Positions 1 through 13,020 of a DNA stretch of 64,000 nt are shown here, one piece after another. The first letter of the stretch is position 1, and each line of letters begins with the position of its first letter. This DNA is from Acanthococcus lagerstroemiae (lineage: Eukaryota > Arthropoda > Insecta > Hemiptera > Eriococcidae), in the NCBI GenBank assembly GCA_031841125.1, contig CM063110.1:23183626-23247625 (forward strand). The letters are read 5' to 3'. A program made the translations under genes and the position numbers. The notes under the pieces were generated by a model. The model did no database searches, was not told where the DNA came from, and was given only the letters and a program-made list of their open reading frames with translations.

Positions 1-175
1 TGTCGACATTTACTGTTATAAAGAACATAAGTTACTACTACAAACTCTTGTTATTCACTGAACCTGAATCTGGAGGGGAGGCATTCTACAAAATCTTATT
101 TACACCTTTAGCAATTCTAAGTGGTTGCATAAATCCGAATTTCATCGCAGTAGTACAGGGAAACTAAAAAAGTAC

Positions 176-352
176 CCATTGTGGAATGCTGATATTTGTC
201 TTAAATTATTGAAAATAGTATCTTTATTATCCATGACTGTTCTCGGAGCAGGTCGAATTTCTTCTTCTAGAGGTGTTAGATACTTTTCCACCACTCTTTG
301 AATATCCTTGCCGAATTCTTCTTCCGTTTCTATAAGCTCGGCGATGCATACT
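176..352 (-). CDS. Exon: start of RhoGEF (DH) domain, obscurin/Unc-89-like gene
   Basis: This exon of 177 nt encodes about 58 residues containing ELIETEEEFGKDIQRVV, then EKYLTPLEEE and DNKDTIF, and ends at ISAFHNG. This is the first conserved helix (CR1) of a Dbl-homology domain, which catalyses GDP release from Rho-family GTPases. The acceptor is tattttacag|A and the donor is AATGG|GTACTT. It enters with one nucleotide completing a codon, which matches the two nucleotides left by the exon at 5887-6033. The remaining DH helices, the expected PH domain and any later domains lie left of base 1. The DH assignment is firm from the residue pattern. The obscurin/Unc-89 assignment rests on the SH3-then-DH order, the linker length and the EEF and FH residues; another SH3-DH exchange factor is possible. 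Confidence 0.72.
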
Positions 353-1407
353 CTGTAAAATACGTAACAGATTAATAAAAATGAGACAGAAATAAGGTAA
401 AATGAGAATATATTAGAAACAATCTCGTATAGTAAGCATAAGTAATTAATGCAGTCTTATTCTTTCTGACCTTGTATTGGTCGTTTTTAGCGGATTTGTA
501 GCTTTGTTTTAGTCATGGTTTCTGGTGGGTTTTGGTATTTTTGGTCGTGTTTAATGTGATTTAAATACATTTTTTTGAATTTTTCGATCATTTATTGTCT
601 CGTTTCAAGGTCTTTACTTGGATCCCTTTTGGTATTTTTTCGTATCTGGTTTTTCTTTATGTTTGTTTTTCCGTCATTTTTCATCTGACATTCGTATTTT
701 TTTCTGATGTATAATCTTTCTTGGTATTTTAGTTATTCTAATTTCATTTGAACAAGTTATAAAAGTTATAACTGAAGAGCTCTTTTTCAAAGTGGTCTGA
801 AACAGTTTTTGTTAAAAGTGAGTTTGATGCGCCATCTTGTGCTATAAAATAGAAAGTTTAGAAGGTTGGTTTCCCTACATTCTTATCGCATTTCATTCCA
901 GCGTTACCTGCGATTAAGAAAGTAGTTGTTTTCCAAAGTGGCCTAAGTCTAAAGTCTCCCAGGGTAGCATAATGTCAAGATACATATGTGTATTGATTTT
1001 TGTTACTACTGTACTGTATTTATGCGAAACTTATTAATTCTTCGGCGAATGCAATAAAAGGAAGTTAATGTTACAACAGTAAGAAGAGCAAGAAAAAAAT
1101 TGGCATTCTTGGTCTCAGTCGATCGGTCGAAAGTACATTTTTCATTGAGGGCCTGCGAAATGACATATTCATGTCAAAAATTCAAAGTAGTTTTCATCAA
1201 GTGCAACATAGTTCAACTTATTATGGAGAAAATCGCACGTTATATCAATTGGAAACCTACGTTTTAGAGTCATCGAAACCTTTTACTCTAACAATGTGAC
1301 CTAAGTCGAGGAATTTCCTTGCAGTCTACGAAATACGCGACGCAAAATAGGGAGGAAAACAGTTTTTATCGTGTTTTGAAAAATCAATTTTTTTTTTTAC
1401 TTAGGCC

Positions 1408-1587
1408 TAGGGCCGGTTTTAAATATTTTGCCGCTCAGGGCTGCAGTATTTTTGCCGCCGTATGTTTTCTACACTCCCTTCCGCAAGATTGAGGTAATTG
1501 TTTTTTTTGGGCCGCAAATTTTGCTGTCCCAAAATTTTGTCACTCTGGGGTATAGCCCAGTTAGCCCGTATGGTTAAACGGGCGCTG
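1408..1587. mobile_element. Short TIR element (hAT-like MITE), copy 1
   Basis: The left end reads AGGGCCGGTTTTAA and the right end, reverse-complemented, reads CAGCGCCCGTTTAACC. The interior is rich in TTTGCCGC and GGGCCGCAAATTT. It aligns end to end with 4913-5088. About 180 bp, no coding capacity, no clear target duplication. Assignment to hAT rests only on the CAG-type termini. Confidence 0.6.
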
Positions 1588-4500
1588 AATCAAAACCTAT
1601 CAGTACTAATATATCAAACAAAAAATCACCCGTTAGTGATAAAATGGTTTTATAAAATTCTGGAGCCAGCTATGTAATCATAATCAACGTGAAAACACTT
1701 TTAGAAATATTATACTTATATCCATTCCTTTACCCAATAAACGTAATTTTTCTCATGTGAACCTCTGAGATTTCAGGCTGTATAGGTAACCAGTAGTAAT
1801 GTATGCTGTTGGGTGATCCGGTGGGAGAGTGAAACTGGGAAGCCAAAAGGTATAAAAACGCAGTCAGTAAAAGTTAAAATTTTTGAATTTCAGTCTTGTA
1901 TCACAAGACCACGTCTAAACCCTACTTATCATATAAAAATGTCTCAGTATACTCTGTTGCGTCCAAACATTCTCATCCTAAGGCAAAGTACCAAGTACCA
2001 TAAAATGTTACTGATTTACCTAAAGTTTTCCTTGTTCGAGAAAATACAATTTTGGAAGTATTTAAAAAATTCGAACAATCCCTTCCACCTCCAGTTAACG
2101 TATACAGATATTAAGATGATCGATCATTTTCGAACATGGGAATTTCTACCGAAACCCCCTCCAGTTTCAACAAAATACAAAAGAAAATCCAGTACAGTTT
2201 TAGCTTGGTTGGAAAAGAGGAACGCGTGCTACATGCCTTCTACTCTTCTATAAAGAAATACATTGTATAAAAATTTTTAATTGAAAAACTTTTTTCCATG
2301 GAATTTAACTGAGTTGAAAATTTGTTTTCATAATTTTCAAGAAGCTATAAGATGCTGGTCAAGCATAAAATATAGCTTGACTGCGAAGTGTGGGTCAGTA
2401 GTCTCAAGGGATGACTCTCAAATGAAAAAAGGAGGGGCGGAAAATGACACTCGAGATACAGATTGACTTAAAGGTTTTGAGGTTTCTTAAGTCGATTTGC
2501 GGGTAATTTTCCCGTCTGATCCCTCGAGGAATCACGAAAGGAGATTAGCACCAAATATTGTTAAATCATCTCATCACAAGTTTTCAAGGTCACTCTAGCC
2601 AGTTCGTATCCGACTCGTCTGGTGGCCCCAGAAAGGATCCAAATTAAATTATAATTTTTTCTAAATTATTGAATAATAACTAGGACACCTTCTCGATCGA
2701 CTAATTGTTATTTGGTCTCAATTCCTTTTGTGGCACTTCGAGAATTTGAATGTAAGAACTACTTCAAAGTTGAATTCAGCTACCTGAAAAACCAATTGTA
2801 TATTCTCGGCCCTCCTGCTCCCTTTCTGAATCCATCCCCTGGGGCCGTTAACCTTCATTGTGGAGCCAAACTACTTTATTTTCGAGCACAGTTCCAGAGC
2901 CAATTGAAATCGATAAGAACTAATTTTCAACGCATTAATAAAATTAATCTTCAGTTAAGAATATCGAAACTTCGCGTATTTTTTCTAACGAAGCAAAAAG
3001 AATGTGTAGCACATGTATGTCTCCCTCATTCGCCCGAACTAAAACTTTGCAGCATTTTCTCGTATTTTATTAAAACTGATTAATAGTGGTAAGATCCCAA
3101 GAAAAAATTGAGAAAATAAATTCCCACTAAGACTGAATAAAAACTACCCTAGTAGATATATCAAAAAGAGAAAAACCTTTAACAAACATTTTAAATTTTT
3201 GGGGGAAAAAAAACAATTTTCCATATAAATTATGTTCAATTGTTGGAAATGTTGAAACCAGGCTTTGATTTCCCCCGGCTAGCCTCAGGCGACAAAGGGA
3301 CGGTGAATTTTAAAAACACGTTATATCTTTCTTCCGCTCTCACCTTAATTCTATTTATGTAAATATTCAAATATACGTAATTGGTGGGAGGGCTCCAACG
3401 TTCTCCTGGGGCATACCACAAGTTAGGCGGTAAAAGTATTTCAGTCTCTAGTAGAAGGTTCGAGTCTAACCTGGAATTTTTTAACTTCTGCAATAGGTAG
3501 AGAGAGAAAGATAATTTATGCCCAGAAAAAGTGAGTTGAGAGTCAATCAAAGATATCACTTTCTATACAAGGAGGACAAAATTTTTACACATACACCCGA
3601 GTCCTAGGGCAAATCTAATTGATTTACAGAGAATAAAAAAGAAAGTATTATTCTGACCTATTGTTTCAATAGCCACCCTGAAAAGTTGATAACTTTGTTG
3701 AGTTGCTGTTCCTTCCATTACCACCCCATCCTACTGTACAGAAATAGGGTAAAATGTCATCAGTTTAGGACTGTTCTTTCTTTCTGATGCATTCCATATT
3801 AGGTATACATATACTATCGTATTAAATATTGAATATCTGGTCTACAATTTCCTTCCCGACAGCAGAAAATGGGTCGTGAAATGTTGCATGTAATCGAGTT
3901 TTTACGAATCTTAATTAACCTTTACGAGTTTTAACGAATCTTGAATTATATCAAAAATAATAAGCAAGAAAATGTACTGAAGAATGTTGGAGGAAGATCT
4001 CCTCAATATATTTTTTTCGGATTTCAAAATTTAAATTCCTTGATAATTCAGAAAAGTGGCTCAGTAGGTGGATAAGTAGAAGTAAGACGCTGCTGCTACC
4101 TGTATTATTTACTTTCAGAACTTTTTCTGATGGCTTGTCAAGTTTGAAAATGTTTATTAGCTGACTAGGTCGAAGTCTGAGTTATCAAATTTGAAAAAGT
4201 GAAAAAAATTTCGATTATGTGCTTATTGGTCTTGATCGTTTTCATCTCGGCGAAATCAAAATCCTGTCACCTCGATGAAAGAGCAGTGGCGTTTTTACCG
4301 TTAGGCAACCTAGGCAGCTGCCTAGAGCGGCAAAACTTTTGAATTTTTAGACCAAAAAAAAAAGCAAACCAAAAAGATGAAGGAAAAAAGGAATGAGAAA
4401 AGTAGAAAAATGGAGAAAGAATAAAATAGAAGTAACTACGCCATTTGAAAGATTTCTGTCACATACGGGGTACCGAAAAGTCCGTTCCTATTGAAAAATG

Positions 4501-4912
4501 CTTCGCAAAAATTTCCTAGTCAACTTTTGGAGAAAATTTCGTTACACAAAATTTTGTAATGATGTATGCCTAGTCTCTATTCAGCATTATATTATCAATC
4601 AATATAAGTAAATTTAAACTAAGGATTATTTTCTTGACAATGAAGTGAATTTAAGTCCGCAATTTGGTCTAAAGGGTATTAGCACCTTAGCAGCCCAGTT
4701 CATACGTCACCTGGCCATTATAAAGTGGGCGCACTTATGATTCCATGTGCTCCTACAATGTATTTCTAATCAAATGGGGTTGCAGGTTTTATATTGCCTA
4801 GAGCAGCTTCTTCCCTTAATACGCCTCTGTGAAGTGGTGCGTCCTACAACGTCTTCCAGAGTTGTTCAATTTAGTAAAATTAACTCTTACTGGGAAAAAC
4901 TGGAATGGAAAT

Positions 4913-5088
4913 CAGGGCCGGTTTTAAGTATATGTACTTTGCCGCCCTGGACTGCAGTATTTTTGCCACCTTATTTTTTCACATCCCCCCTCCTGCAAAT
5001 GTTTTTCTTTGGGTCGCAAATTTGCTGCCCCAAAATTTTGCTGCTCTGGGCTACAACTCTGTCAGCCCATATGGTAAAACCGGCACTG
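4913..5088. mobile_element. Short TIR element (hAT-like MITE), copy 2
   Basis: This is a second copy of the family at 1408-1587. The ends CAGGGCCGGTTTTAAG and CAGTGCCGGTTTTACC (the latter reverse-complemented from the right edge) form a clear inverted repeat of about 14-16 bp. It is 176 bp long and non-coding. The open frames that cross it are by-products of the element. Confidence 0.65.
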
Positions 5089-5886
5089 CTTAGGTAGGCC
5101 ACTTCGAAAATGAGGTTTTTTTTCGATTTTTCTATAGCTCGTTATGAGATATATCCTGCTGTTTTCAAGTTTTAATCTTGGAGCTGTTCACAATGACAAG
5201 GATACTAAGGAATATTCTGCTGTTGCTTATCCTAATAATGCTATGCAACAACAACAAAAAATCGTGTAATATGAAAACGTAAATTTTTGGGTATTTTTCA
5301 ACACTGAACATAATACTTCTATCTATCCTTCTCCATCTTTTGTGATCTGTAACGGTCTAGAAGGAAATGTTCGGAAACTCTCATAGTGGTTACTTTGGTT
5401 CATGGGTTTACCAGTGAGGTATGTTCTCTTCGACTCTGCTCCGAACACAATGGAGCAGGATTCTTGATTCGAGGTGCTCTTCTAGTACGAAATGGGTGGG
5501 GCCAAGTAGAGGGGTACAACTGATGACAGCTCGCTCCACGCCGTTCTGTAATAATACAGCGGGAAGCGAGGAGGGAGAAAGCACCTTTGTATCCCTATTC
5601 CGAAAGTCATTCAGTCGTGCTCTGCTCTGCTCGGAGCAGTGGAGTCAAAACCTGAAAACGGTGTTACCACTTGAACGAACGCGAATAGTAAAAGGAATTC
5701 TACGATTTAAGAACACATTTAGATGTCAGTATTCTGATGTGAAAGAGCAAAACGGACAAGAATATTGTGTTCAGCGTTGGAAAGTACTTATATGAAAATC
5801 ACTTATTAGAATATAGGATGCAAAATGGTTGTTGCATAGCGTAATATTACATCGCAACATTATTTTATTATAAATGAAATACTGAC

Positions 5887-6033
5887 TCTCTCTTGAACTT
5901 CGCTTCTTGTTTCCGCGTTTTCTTGTCCAACGCCGAATCCGGTGTCTGTGTTCGACTCGGTGGAACTTTCTTGAGAAAATCCATCGGAACCAACCCTTTG
6001 CTGGAAGGGTCATCGTAAAGCTGCACCAATAAT
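5887..6033 (-). CDS. Exon: C-terminal half of SH3 domain plus basic linker
   Basis: The exon is 147 nt with acceptor ttcgtttcag|A and donor AGAGA|GTCAGT. It reads LLVQLYDDPSSKGLVPMDFL then KKVPPSRTQTPDS and a lysine/arginine-rich stretch ending KFKR. LLVQ...KGLVP..FL is the last part of an SH3 fold, in the position of WLVRT...GWVP..YF in nematode UNC-89 as I recall it. Joining to the exon at 176-352 gives KFKR-E-VCIAELIETEEEF, an in-frame passage into the DH domain, so 147+177 nt stay open with no frame shift. SH3 domains bind proline-rich partners. The reading without splicing would stop just after the donor, in a segment holding AATAAA, so an alternative short terminal form cannot be excluded. 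Confidence 0.65.
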
Positions 6034-6153
6034 CTGAAACGAATAGAAGTTCATGTTAATGATAGTTATACAACCGAGTTATGCCATTTTTGCAAATTCG
6101 CTGAAATGCTCATATGAATGTGCGAAAACTGCAGCGGTAAAAATTAAAGATAC

Positions 6154-6192
6154 CTCGAGGCGATATTAATTGAGCGGTCAAATATAGCAAGT
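6154..6192 (-). CDS. 39-nt micro-exon: middle strand of the SH3 domain
   Basis: The acceptor tttctttcgtgtaccag|A has a strong pyrimidine tract and a CTAAT branch-like site upstream. The donor is CTCGAG|GTATCT. The exon reads LAIFDRSINIAS with one nucleotide on the left and two on the right, so the phase is 2 at both ends. Spliced to 6033-5887 it gives LAIFDRSINIASRLLVQLYD, the n-Src-loop region of an SH3 domain. The intron to the next exon is only 120 bp. Length, both splice sites, phase and the fit to the SH3 fold agree, which makes chance unlikely despite the small size. Confidence 0.6.
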
Positions 6193-7940
6193 CTGGTACA
6201 CGAAAGAAAAAGTGCTGCTTATTAGTGATTAGCTGTCAACTCGCATATTTGTCTCTAATTTGTAAACTATGACTGCGACCTCTTCCAGAACAGGAGTGCG
6301 ACAATTCGAAGAAATTAGTGCTTTTATAATCCTTTTATTAATTAGCTACGTCGTCGCTTTTCGCACGTATTTGCGAAAACGATATGTCACCAGGTGACAT
6401 TCGATAGAAATATGAATAACAACCTTATAAAACGGATCCCTCTTTAATTGTTCTGAAAACAGAACAGCTGCTAGCAAACCTATTAAAATAAATCAAAATT
6501 GTTAGTACGAGTAAAGAGTATAACCAGGACGCGTGCAGCAAGTTAAATAAGCGCAAAAGTCCTTCGAGACGTCCAAAGCCATCTGTCAACGATGACTGCG
6601 AATTTCGGAGCAGAGTAATTATGGGTCAAAGGAGCACATTTTGCTGCAGTCGTGAGTAACAGCTATAGTGGAGATGGTGACGCAATTCGAGATGTAATTG
6701 GATTTGCGTTTACGAGTACGGAAGTTTCGAATATATATTTTTGACAAATCGCCACCGAAGCCGGCCGTTTCACACGTATTTGCCAATAATTGCGACGAAA
6801 ACGAATAATAATTATTTATTTAGAATACCTCATTTCTCCTCGGAGTATTCGCTTTTAGCTTGCAGCAAAATTACGATGGAAGTAATCGTGTTCGACGTAG
6901 AACGAATTCGTGTAAATATGTTTTGAGAGAGAATTGCAAAATTCACACCAACGTGACTGCTGATGTGAGATAGGACGAATGTGTGATGACTATGGCAAAT
7001 TTTTAGCTGCATATATGGCGCCTTAACTACGTAGGAAGAGGATTTTGATAATAATGTAGCTTTGAAAGATCGACTGAAATCCAATATTAAGTGCGTGTGT
7101 AAAGTTGAATGTCCTCACGGGACGGGCTAAGAGCTCAGGAATCAGAAACAGAAGCGTACTTCCTTATCGTCGTGCCACCTCTAAGCAGTTCGGGGCCCCT
7201 CTGCACGGTTCATCTTCTTCCGATTTTGATCATAGTTTACCAAATAAACATTGATCGAAAAATAGTCTGAAAGTGGAGGTCTCAGTATTTCAGAGAAATT
7301 ATTTTTAGTAACTACTTCTTACTACTAATCGTAAACTTTTATCCATAAATATTGATTTTTATAGTAATAAATTTAATAGGTACTGATCTATAGGTCTTAA
7401 GAAAATGAATATTCGAATTTAATGTGACATAGTAATGCAGCAGAGGTATGTGCAGATGTTTATCTTCAGTTCTGCATGCAAAAATGTCTATAGTTCTACG
7501 GGCTCCAATAAAGGCCAGAACATTTTTACGATAGTAGAATCTCTGTTTCCTATTTTTAAGAGCTTTAGAATGTTTGCAGTCCCAATGGCCTTAGAATTCC
7601 GTATGTTTCAAGAAATTCAGAATTCTCGCAATTTCTGGGCGATGCTTGCACATTTATTAAAACGCACATATGAGCGAAACTTCAAAAAGAAATTTTACAT
7701 TTTGAGTTATTATTATTTGTATGAAGCGAATGTAGCCAAAGTGATCAAGCTACTAAACTCACATTCATTGAATACAAAAATATCAACTTTCACTAAAAAT
7801 CTGAAAATTGGGAAATACTTTTGATATTGCAAAAAAAAATGATGTTTTTAAATTATATTTTTGCACTAATTTTGAATTTCACCATAAAATATCATGTTCA
7901 AAGTTCTTTTACTCTGAAATTACCATTAAATAGAGAATGA

Positions 7941-8090
7941 ATTCGAAATCTAAACCTTGCACACTCAAAAGAAGATGTGCGCTTCTGGATTGATAGTTTT
8001 GATTAAATCCAGAGAACACATTCGAAATCTAAACTTTGCACACTCAAAAGAAGATCTGGATCTGTTGTTTTGAGTTAAATCAAAACTATG
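7941..8090. repeat. Tandem duplication, about 79-bp unit
   Basis: ATTCGAAATCTAAACCTTGC begins at 7941 and recurs, with one change, at 8020. Each copy continues with ACACTCAAAAGAAGAT. The two units have diverged mainly at their 3' halves. Confidence 0.7.
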
Positions 8091-9499
8091 GCCCAGATAA
8101 TTGAATAAAAATAATGTTTCACCTTAAAAACTTACAACTTTTGTTTTAAATGTTTGTGATTTTTTTTTTTTTTTTGTGTAAAGAAGCGTTTATTGCTTGC
8201 CTTTATTTCAATAATTACTATTCATTCAGAAACGCAGTATAGTGGAGCAGGAACATTAAATTTTGGGGTTTCACTGCAGGATGATAAATCATTACCTAAA
8301 AAATTAGTATTCTTTTAAATAGTACTGACTCCAAATTTAAGTTTTTTGATATCTTAACACTAAATTTATATTGTAGTCCGATGTGGAGCCTAGGACATTT
8401 TTCTCCATTCTTTGAAAATCATCAGAATTTCAATCTTTATTTTAGTAGAGGCGTTTTTGAATACACGTCGTTATAATTTATTATTTTCTAAAGAATCTGA
8501 AGAAGAGTAATTCGTGAAACATGAAGCTTAAATTTGAAAACGCAACAGAGCAAAAAAACGGAAATTATATCAAGTATGAACACACTTATTTTATCTTATT
8601 TTTTAATCAAAATTTGTGCCCTCTACTGGACCCTCGGTTATTCAAAAATACCATATTTTTATAACATTTTAATTTAGACTTCGAAAACGCAATGGAGGGG
8701 GGGATGAATGTGTGGTATTGAGTAATAACGAGCTTCTTCTTGGACTCTCAAGTTTTCTAGAACTGTAGCATTCTAGAAAGAAAACCGAGGGCTCACGCTG
8801 TGATGAAAAAATTAAATCTTTGGGTGTTATTTCTCGATAAAATATCTGACTTTGCCTCCATATTACGCTTCCAAATTAAAACTTTAATTTGTAGAGAAAT
8901 TTGGTATTTTCGGGAAAATTCTGAATCCGGTAGAGTGCTCAAAATTTGATATAAAAATATACATAGAATGTGGGTTTTTTCCTTGATACAATGTTCGACT
9001 TCCCCCCCCCCCTCCCACCCGTTTCATTTTCAGATCCAAAATTTTTTAAATTGCATTATACAAGAAAGGTACTCTTTTGGCCATTTGGTTAGTATCTTGG
9101 ACATTGATCGGCAAAGCGATAAATTGATCTGCTCTTTTCCCTATGTATGATAACGAATGTTATGCTGAGTCGGCATCATTCGGATTTTTTGGCCAGTTTT
9201 CGGTTATCAACCATTTAGTCAGTGCTTCGGACATCATTGGATATCAGTCTATAAAATATAAGATTCGCCAAGCTTTTCTTTTCTTGCTCGAATGAATTAT
9301 TTTTTGGTCCTGAGTGCGCAATTGGGCGGCGTTTTTGACCTATTTTCACTTTCTATATCTGCAATGCTCGCAATCCCGCTACATACTCAATCAGAAAAGT
9401 TAGGTAAACAGTGAACTTTTTTGCTGCCCCCCCCCTCACACATAGCATGTTCTTCGCGCTGGTCTAGCAAAAAATTGCTACTCAGTTGTTAGGTACTTA

Positions 9500-9760
9500 A
9501 ACTCGATGCGCAATCAGTTACTCTCTAGTTAACCAGTTACCCACGGAAAAGTTACCCATTTGTTACCCTCGAATTACCCTCAGATTACCCTTGTTCCCCT
9601 TCAGTTACCCGGTGGCGGAGTACTACGCAGTTAGTTACTCTCTAGTTACCCGCTGCAGAAAAGTTACCCATTTGTTACCCACGGTTACCCTAAGATTTAA
9701 GATTACCCTTGTTCCCCTGTTGTTAGCCTTGTTCCCTTTTAGTTACCCGGGTAACTTGTG
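9500..9760. repeat. GTTACCC-rich tandem repeat
   Basis: Two imperfect units of about 120 bp share AGTTACTCTCTAGTTA, AAAAGTTACCCATTTGTTACC and GATTACCCTTGTTCCCCT. GTTACCC/ATTACCC occurs more than ten times. An inverted relative lies at 34420-34530. This is not the insect telomere repeat (TTAGG). Confidence 0.7.
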
Positions 9761-10960
9761 GGATTTTGCGCATCGAGGAAACAGAAAGATAAGTAAAAAT
9801 GCTGATACAAAGGCAAATAAAAGTATATTATGTGAAGAGGACTGGAAAGACCTAGGAGGGATCCACAGGGGAAGGGTCAAGGGTGTCAGGGCACCCACTC
9901 AATTATCATGGGCACCCCCAGCGAAGGATAATAAAGATTTTAATTTAAAAACTGATATATTTTTATTGTTGGTACGTGCTCTGAGCATCCACTCACAGTA
10001 TACTATTGTTGCGCCTCTGGGAAAGATCCCAACTTCCACTTCCCTGTTCTGCCTCCAGAGGCGGAAAATGCGTTTTTAATATGTATCTGAGAGAACATTT
10101 TTGTCGTTGCTCTTTTGGGGAAAGGGACCGGAGAGGACTCCTATCAACACTTTCTTGTTGAATAGGAAATGCAAATTCATTCCTACCGCCCAGGATCGTC
10201 CTCAGCAACGGTACAATAGAATAGATAAACTTACTTATTAAATGTTTCGTCTCCTTAGCTCAATGTAAATACGTTTGTCAATTATTAATATGCCCACAAT
10301 TGTCTGTACTAAAATACCCGCCTGTTATGAAACGTATTCTCTAATTAAAGCATCGAATAAATTATCCAATGGCTATCAACAGCTTACAAATGCAGCCAAT
10401 GTTCTCTCGTGCTGTAAATTTAAAAAAAAATTATCGTTATCGGTTTATTATTATTCGGCGGAATTATGTAGTCAGTTCCAAACGCACGTTTGTTTCAATT
10501 ATGTGAAAATAATGAGCGATAATTCCATCAAAACTGTTTAAATTTAACCAGCGGGCAAAAAATTTATGTTCGTGTAAAACTGTTTTGTTTCGTCATGATA
10601 ATGCTCTTGTGTCGCTGATCAAAGACAAGTGTACACCACTTGTCTCATTGTGTTGGACAAAAATTCGTCAAAATTATAATTACGTCATATGTATTTTAAA
10701 ATTCTGCTCGAAAAGCCCACTCGCCGGTCGCAAATTCTCACACTAGATTTCTAGGGAAAAGTTACTCATTCGACGAATATTGCTGAAATAGTCGCGAATT
10801 CGGTTTTATTATTATTATTTTTTTTTCGAATGTTGTGAATTAGTTTGTGCAAGGAAATCGAACAGCCTGAACGAAGTGCAGCGGTGTATGGACAGGACGG
10901 AAGAAAGCCCCCCATCCGATAACTATCGTATGTTGGTTGTAGGAGCTAGAAGGTAACAAG

Positions 10961-11228
10961 CAGTGGCGTAGCCAGGATTTTCCCAAGTGGGGAGGCGAAG
11001 TAAGATTTTCAAGGGGAAAAATCGAAAATTGAGGTATTGTTTAAAAATTGTCGATATTAAAGGACTATTTGATAAAAAATGAAGGTAAAATTACTGCTCG
11101 AGCAAAAATTTTTCGAAAAAACATGTTTTAAAGGCGAAAATGTGCTCATTTTTGCATATTTTACGTTCAGTTTCAGGTGCCTTGGTGGAGACATTCGCCC
11201 CCTTCGCCCCCCCTTGGCTACGCCACTG
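10961..11228. mobile_element. hAT-type MITE with 8-bp target duplication
   Basis: The termini CAGTGGCGTAGCCA and TGGCTACGCCACTG are perfect inverted repeats. The flanks GTAACAAG (10953-10960) and GTAGCAAG (11229-11236) form an 8-bp target duplication with one mismatch, diagnostic of hAT elements. The 268-bp body has no transposase, so it would depend on one supplied elsewhere. Confidence 0.85.
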
Positions 11229-12633
11229 GTAGCAAGCAACAGTTTATGAGTACGATCAATGATTTTTAATAATTATTTATGATTTCACTGAGACCTCATG
11301 GATATCTAATAAAGACTTATTGATGATTGTAGGAGCTAGAAAGTTTCAAGCTACAGAGTTTATATGACCAATGTTAGGCATTTCATTCCTGGATAAAATA
11401 TTATGGTTTTTATGAATTGCCCATCACTGGTTATGATTACACAATAAAAGTTTCTAAAGCTAGGTGGGGGTGTCGGGTTAGAACCCCTCCAATGCTGTTA
11501 CAAAGAGCTAATTACAGCAATAAGATGATAGGACCCCACCCCCAGACTGAGACCTTCTTATAGCGGTGTATGTAACAAGCTGGCGCAGAAAGGATATGAT
11601 TTGATTTGGGAATCATATGAATGGTTTCGAATTGACAGACTAGAAATGGAAATTATTGAATTCGTCTAAAAATAGTTCTATTTGAGAACTCAAATTTCTG
11701 AATTCAGAATATGAGCTGATTGAGTCTGTGGAAGAGTTACTGTATGAGGCTGAGCAAGAAGGTCCATTGAGAATCATTATTTAGCCAAAGAGTAACTCTC
11801 TACCTAACTTTTCATTGGAATAAAAATATGAATAGAGTTAATCTTGACTTCGTTTGCTAAATAACTTTTTCCAGTAACTATATCGGGCCCATAGAGGGGA
11901 GCGGAATTTTGGAAACCACCCTCTTAGCAGAAAGGCCACAACTATTTTTTTGTTTTTGCTTTATTTTATATTTCTGTGCGTGAAATTGTGAATTTTGCCC
12001 CAAATTACTCCTTATAGAAAAGTAGTTCCCCTTGCTCCTCCACCGCACAGTGTAACGAAACACAAAAAAACCGCTCATAATAGGAGAAAACGAATATGAA
12101 AAAAAGAAAAAAACAACAAAAGGAGTGTGTTATAGACAGTCTGGAGGCAACGTTTTCGTACTCCACATATTCATCACCCCACTCTTTCAACTGCTAGACA
12201 TAACCAAAGACAAGACAAACATTAATCGTGTGTCACAATCATTGACCTTTCTGTTTTGTGCGCTTCACGTGTCAAATTAATTTTGGTTGTACTGAGTTTT
12301 TTTCTTTGAAAAAAATCATGAAGGAACCTGAAGGTAAGTCCATTCCAATAATTTTGACTGTATTTTTCCAAATTAATTTCTTTGGGCATACAAAAATAAT
12401 TACTAGACACTAAAATTTAACAGCAAAATGGTGCATTTAGGACTGCAACTTTTCTGGCAGGTCCTGGCCGGTCTTGAATTTAGTACCATCATTTAGAGTG
12501 CATCTTAAGCTACAAATTAAAAAAAAAAATAGCTGCCAGAACTTGCCTAAAAAATTAGAAAAAATTTTTAGTCATTAAAAAACAGGTGAAAAACAAAATT
12601 AGTAAAAAAATAAATAGATAGACTAGTAAGTAA

Positions 12634-13020
12634 TCAATCTTGATGAATGATACATCAATGCCCACAATTCTTGGGGAGCTGAATCCAACTTTAGCATCAA
12701 ATTTTAGCTAGCCCCCCCCCATGACCCAAAAGTGGGCCCAAAAAGGGACTAAAAAACAGAGTAACTAATTTTTGTAGATGATATATCATTACCTATAGTT
12801 TTTGAGATGCTGAATTCAAATTTGCCATTAATTTTTAGTCAGCTCCTACCCATGACTCAAAAATAAACTTAAAAGACAGCTTTAAAATAAAGTTAATAAT
12901 TTTAGTGTATGATACATCATTGCACATACCCAGTTATTAGGACGTTGAATCTAAACTTGGTATTAATTTTTAGCTACTCTCCACCTCGGACTCAAAAAGG
13001 AGGTTTTAAAAAAATTTAAA
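12634..13020. repeat. Tandem repeat, three ~131-bp units
   Basis: Units start near 12636, 12766 and 12898 with GATGATACATCA-type sequence, followed by GCTGAATCCAA-type and AATTTTTAGCTA-type segments and a C-rich patch before GACTCAAAA. The units are diverged. The block at 13870-14230 may be the same family in reverse orientation. Confidence 0.65.

Larger units (their letters stand above)
353..5886. other. Intron of 5.5 kb between the SH3-tail exon and the DH exon
   Basis: On the minus strand it runs from GA|GTCAGT to ttttacag|A; the donor is weak but keeps the frame. It contains two copies of a small TIR element (1408-1587 and 4913-5088) and, at 4283, a fragment beginning CAGTGGCGTTTTTACC that resembles a hAT terminus. 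The open stretches at 1813-2253, 2712-3083, 3236-3559 and 5421-5795 match nothing I recognise and are probably chance ORFs. Confidence 0.6.

Noticed and set aside
3450..3480. GGTTCGAGTCTAACC resembles a pol III B box
   Set aside because: No A box at the right distance and no tRNA-like fold around it.
9500..9760. Telomeric or subtelomeric repeat
   Set aside because: The unit is GTTACCC-like within a 120-bp duplication, not TTAGG, and it is interspersed.
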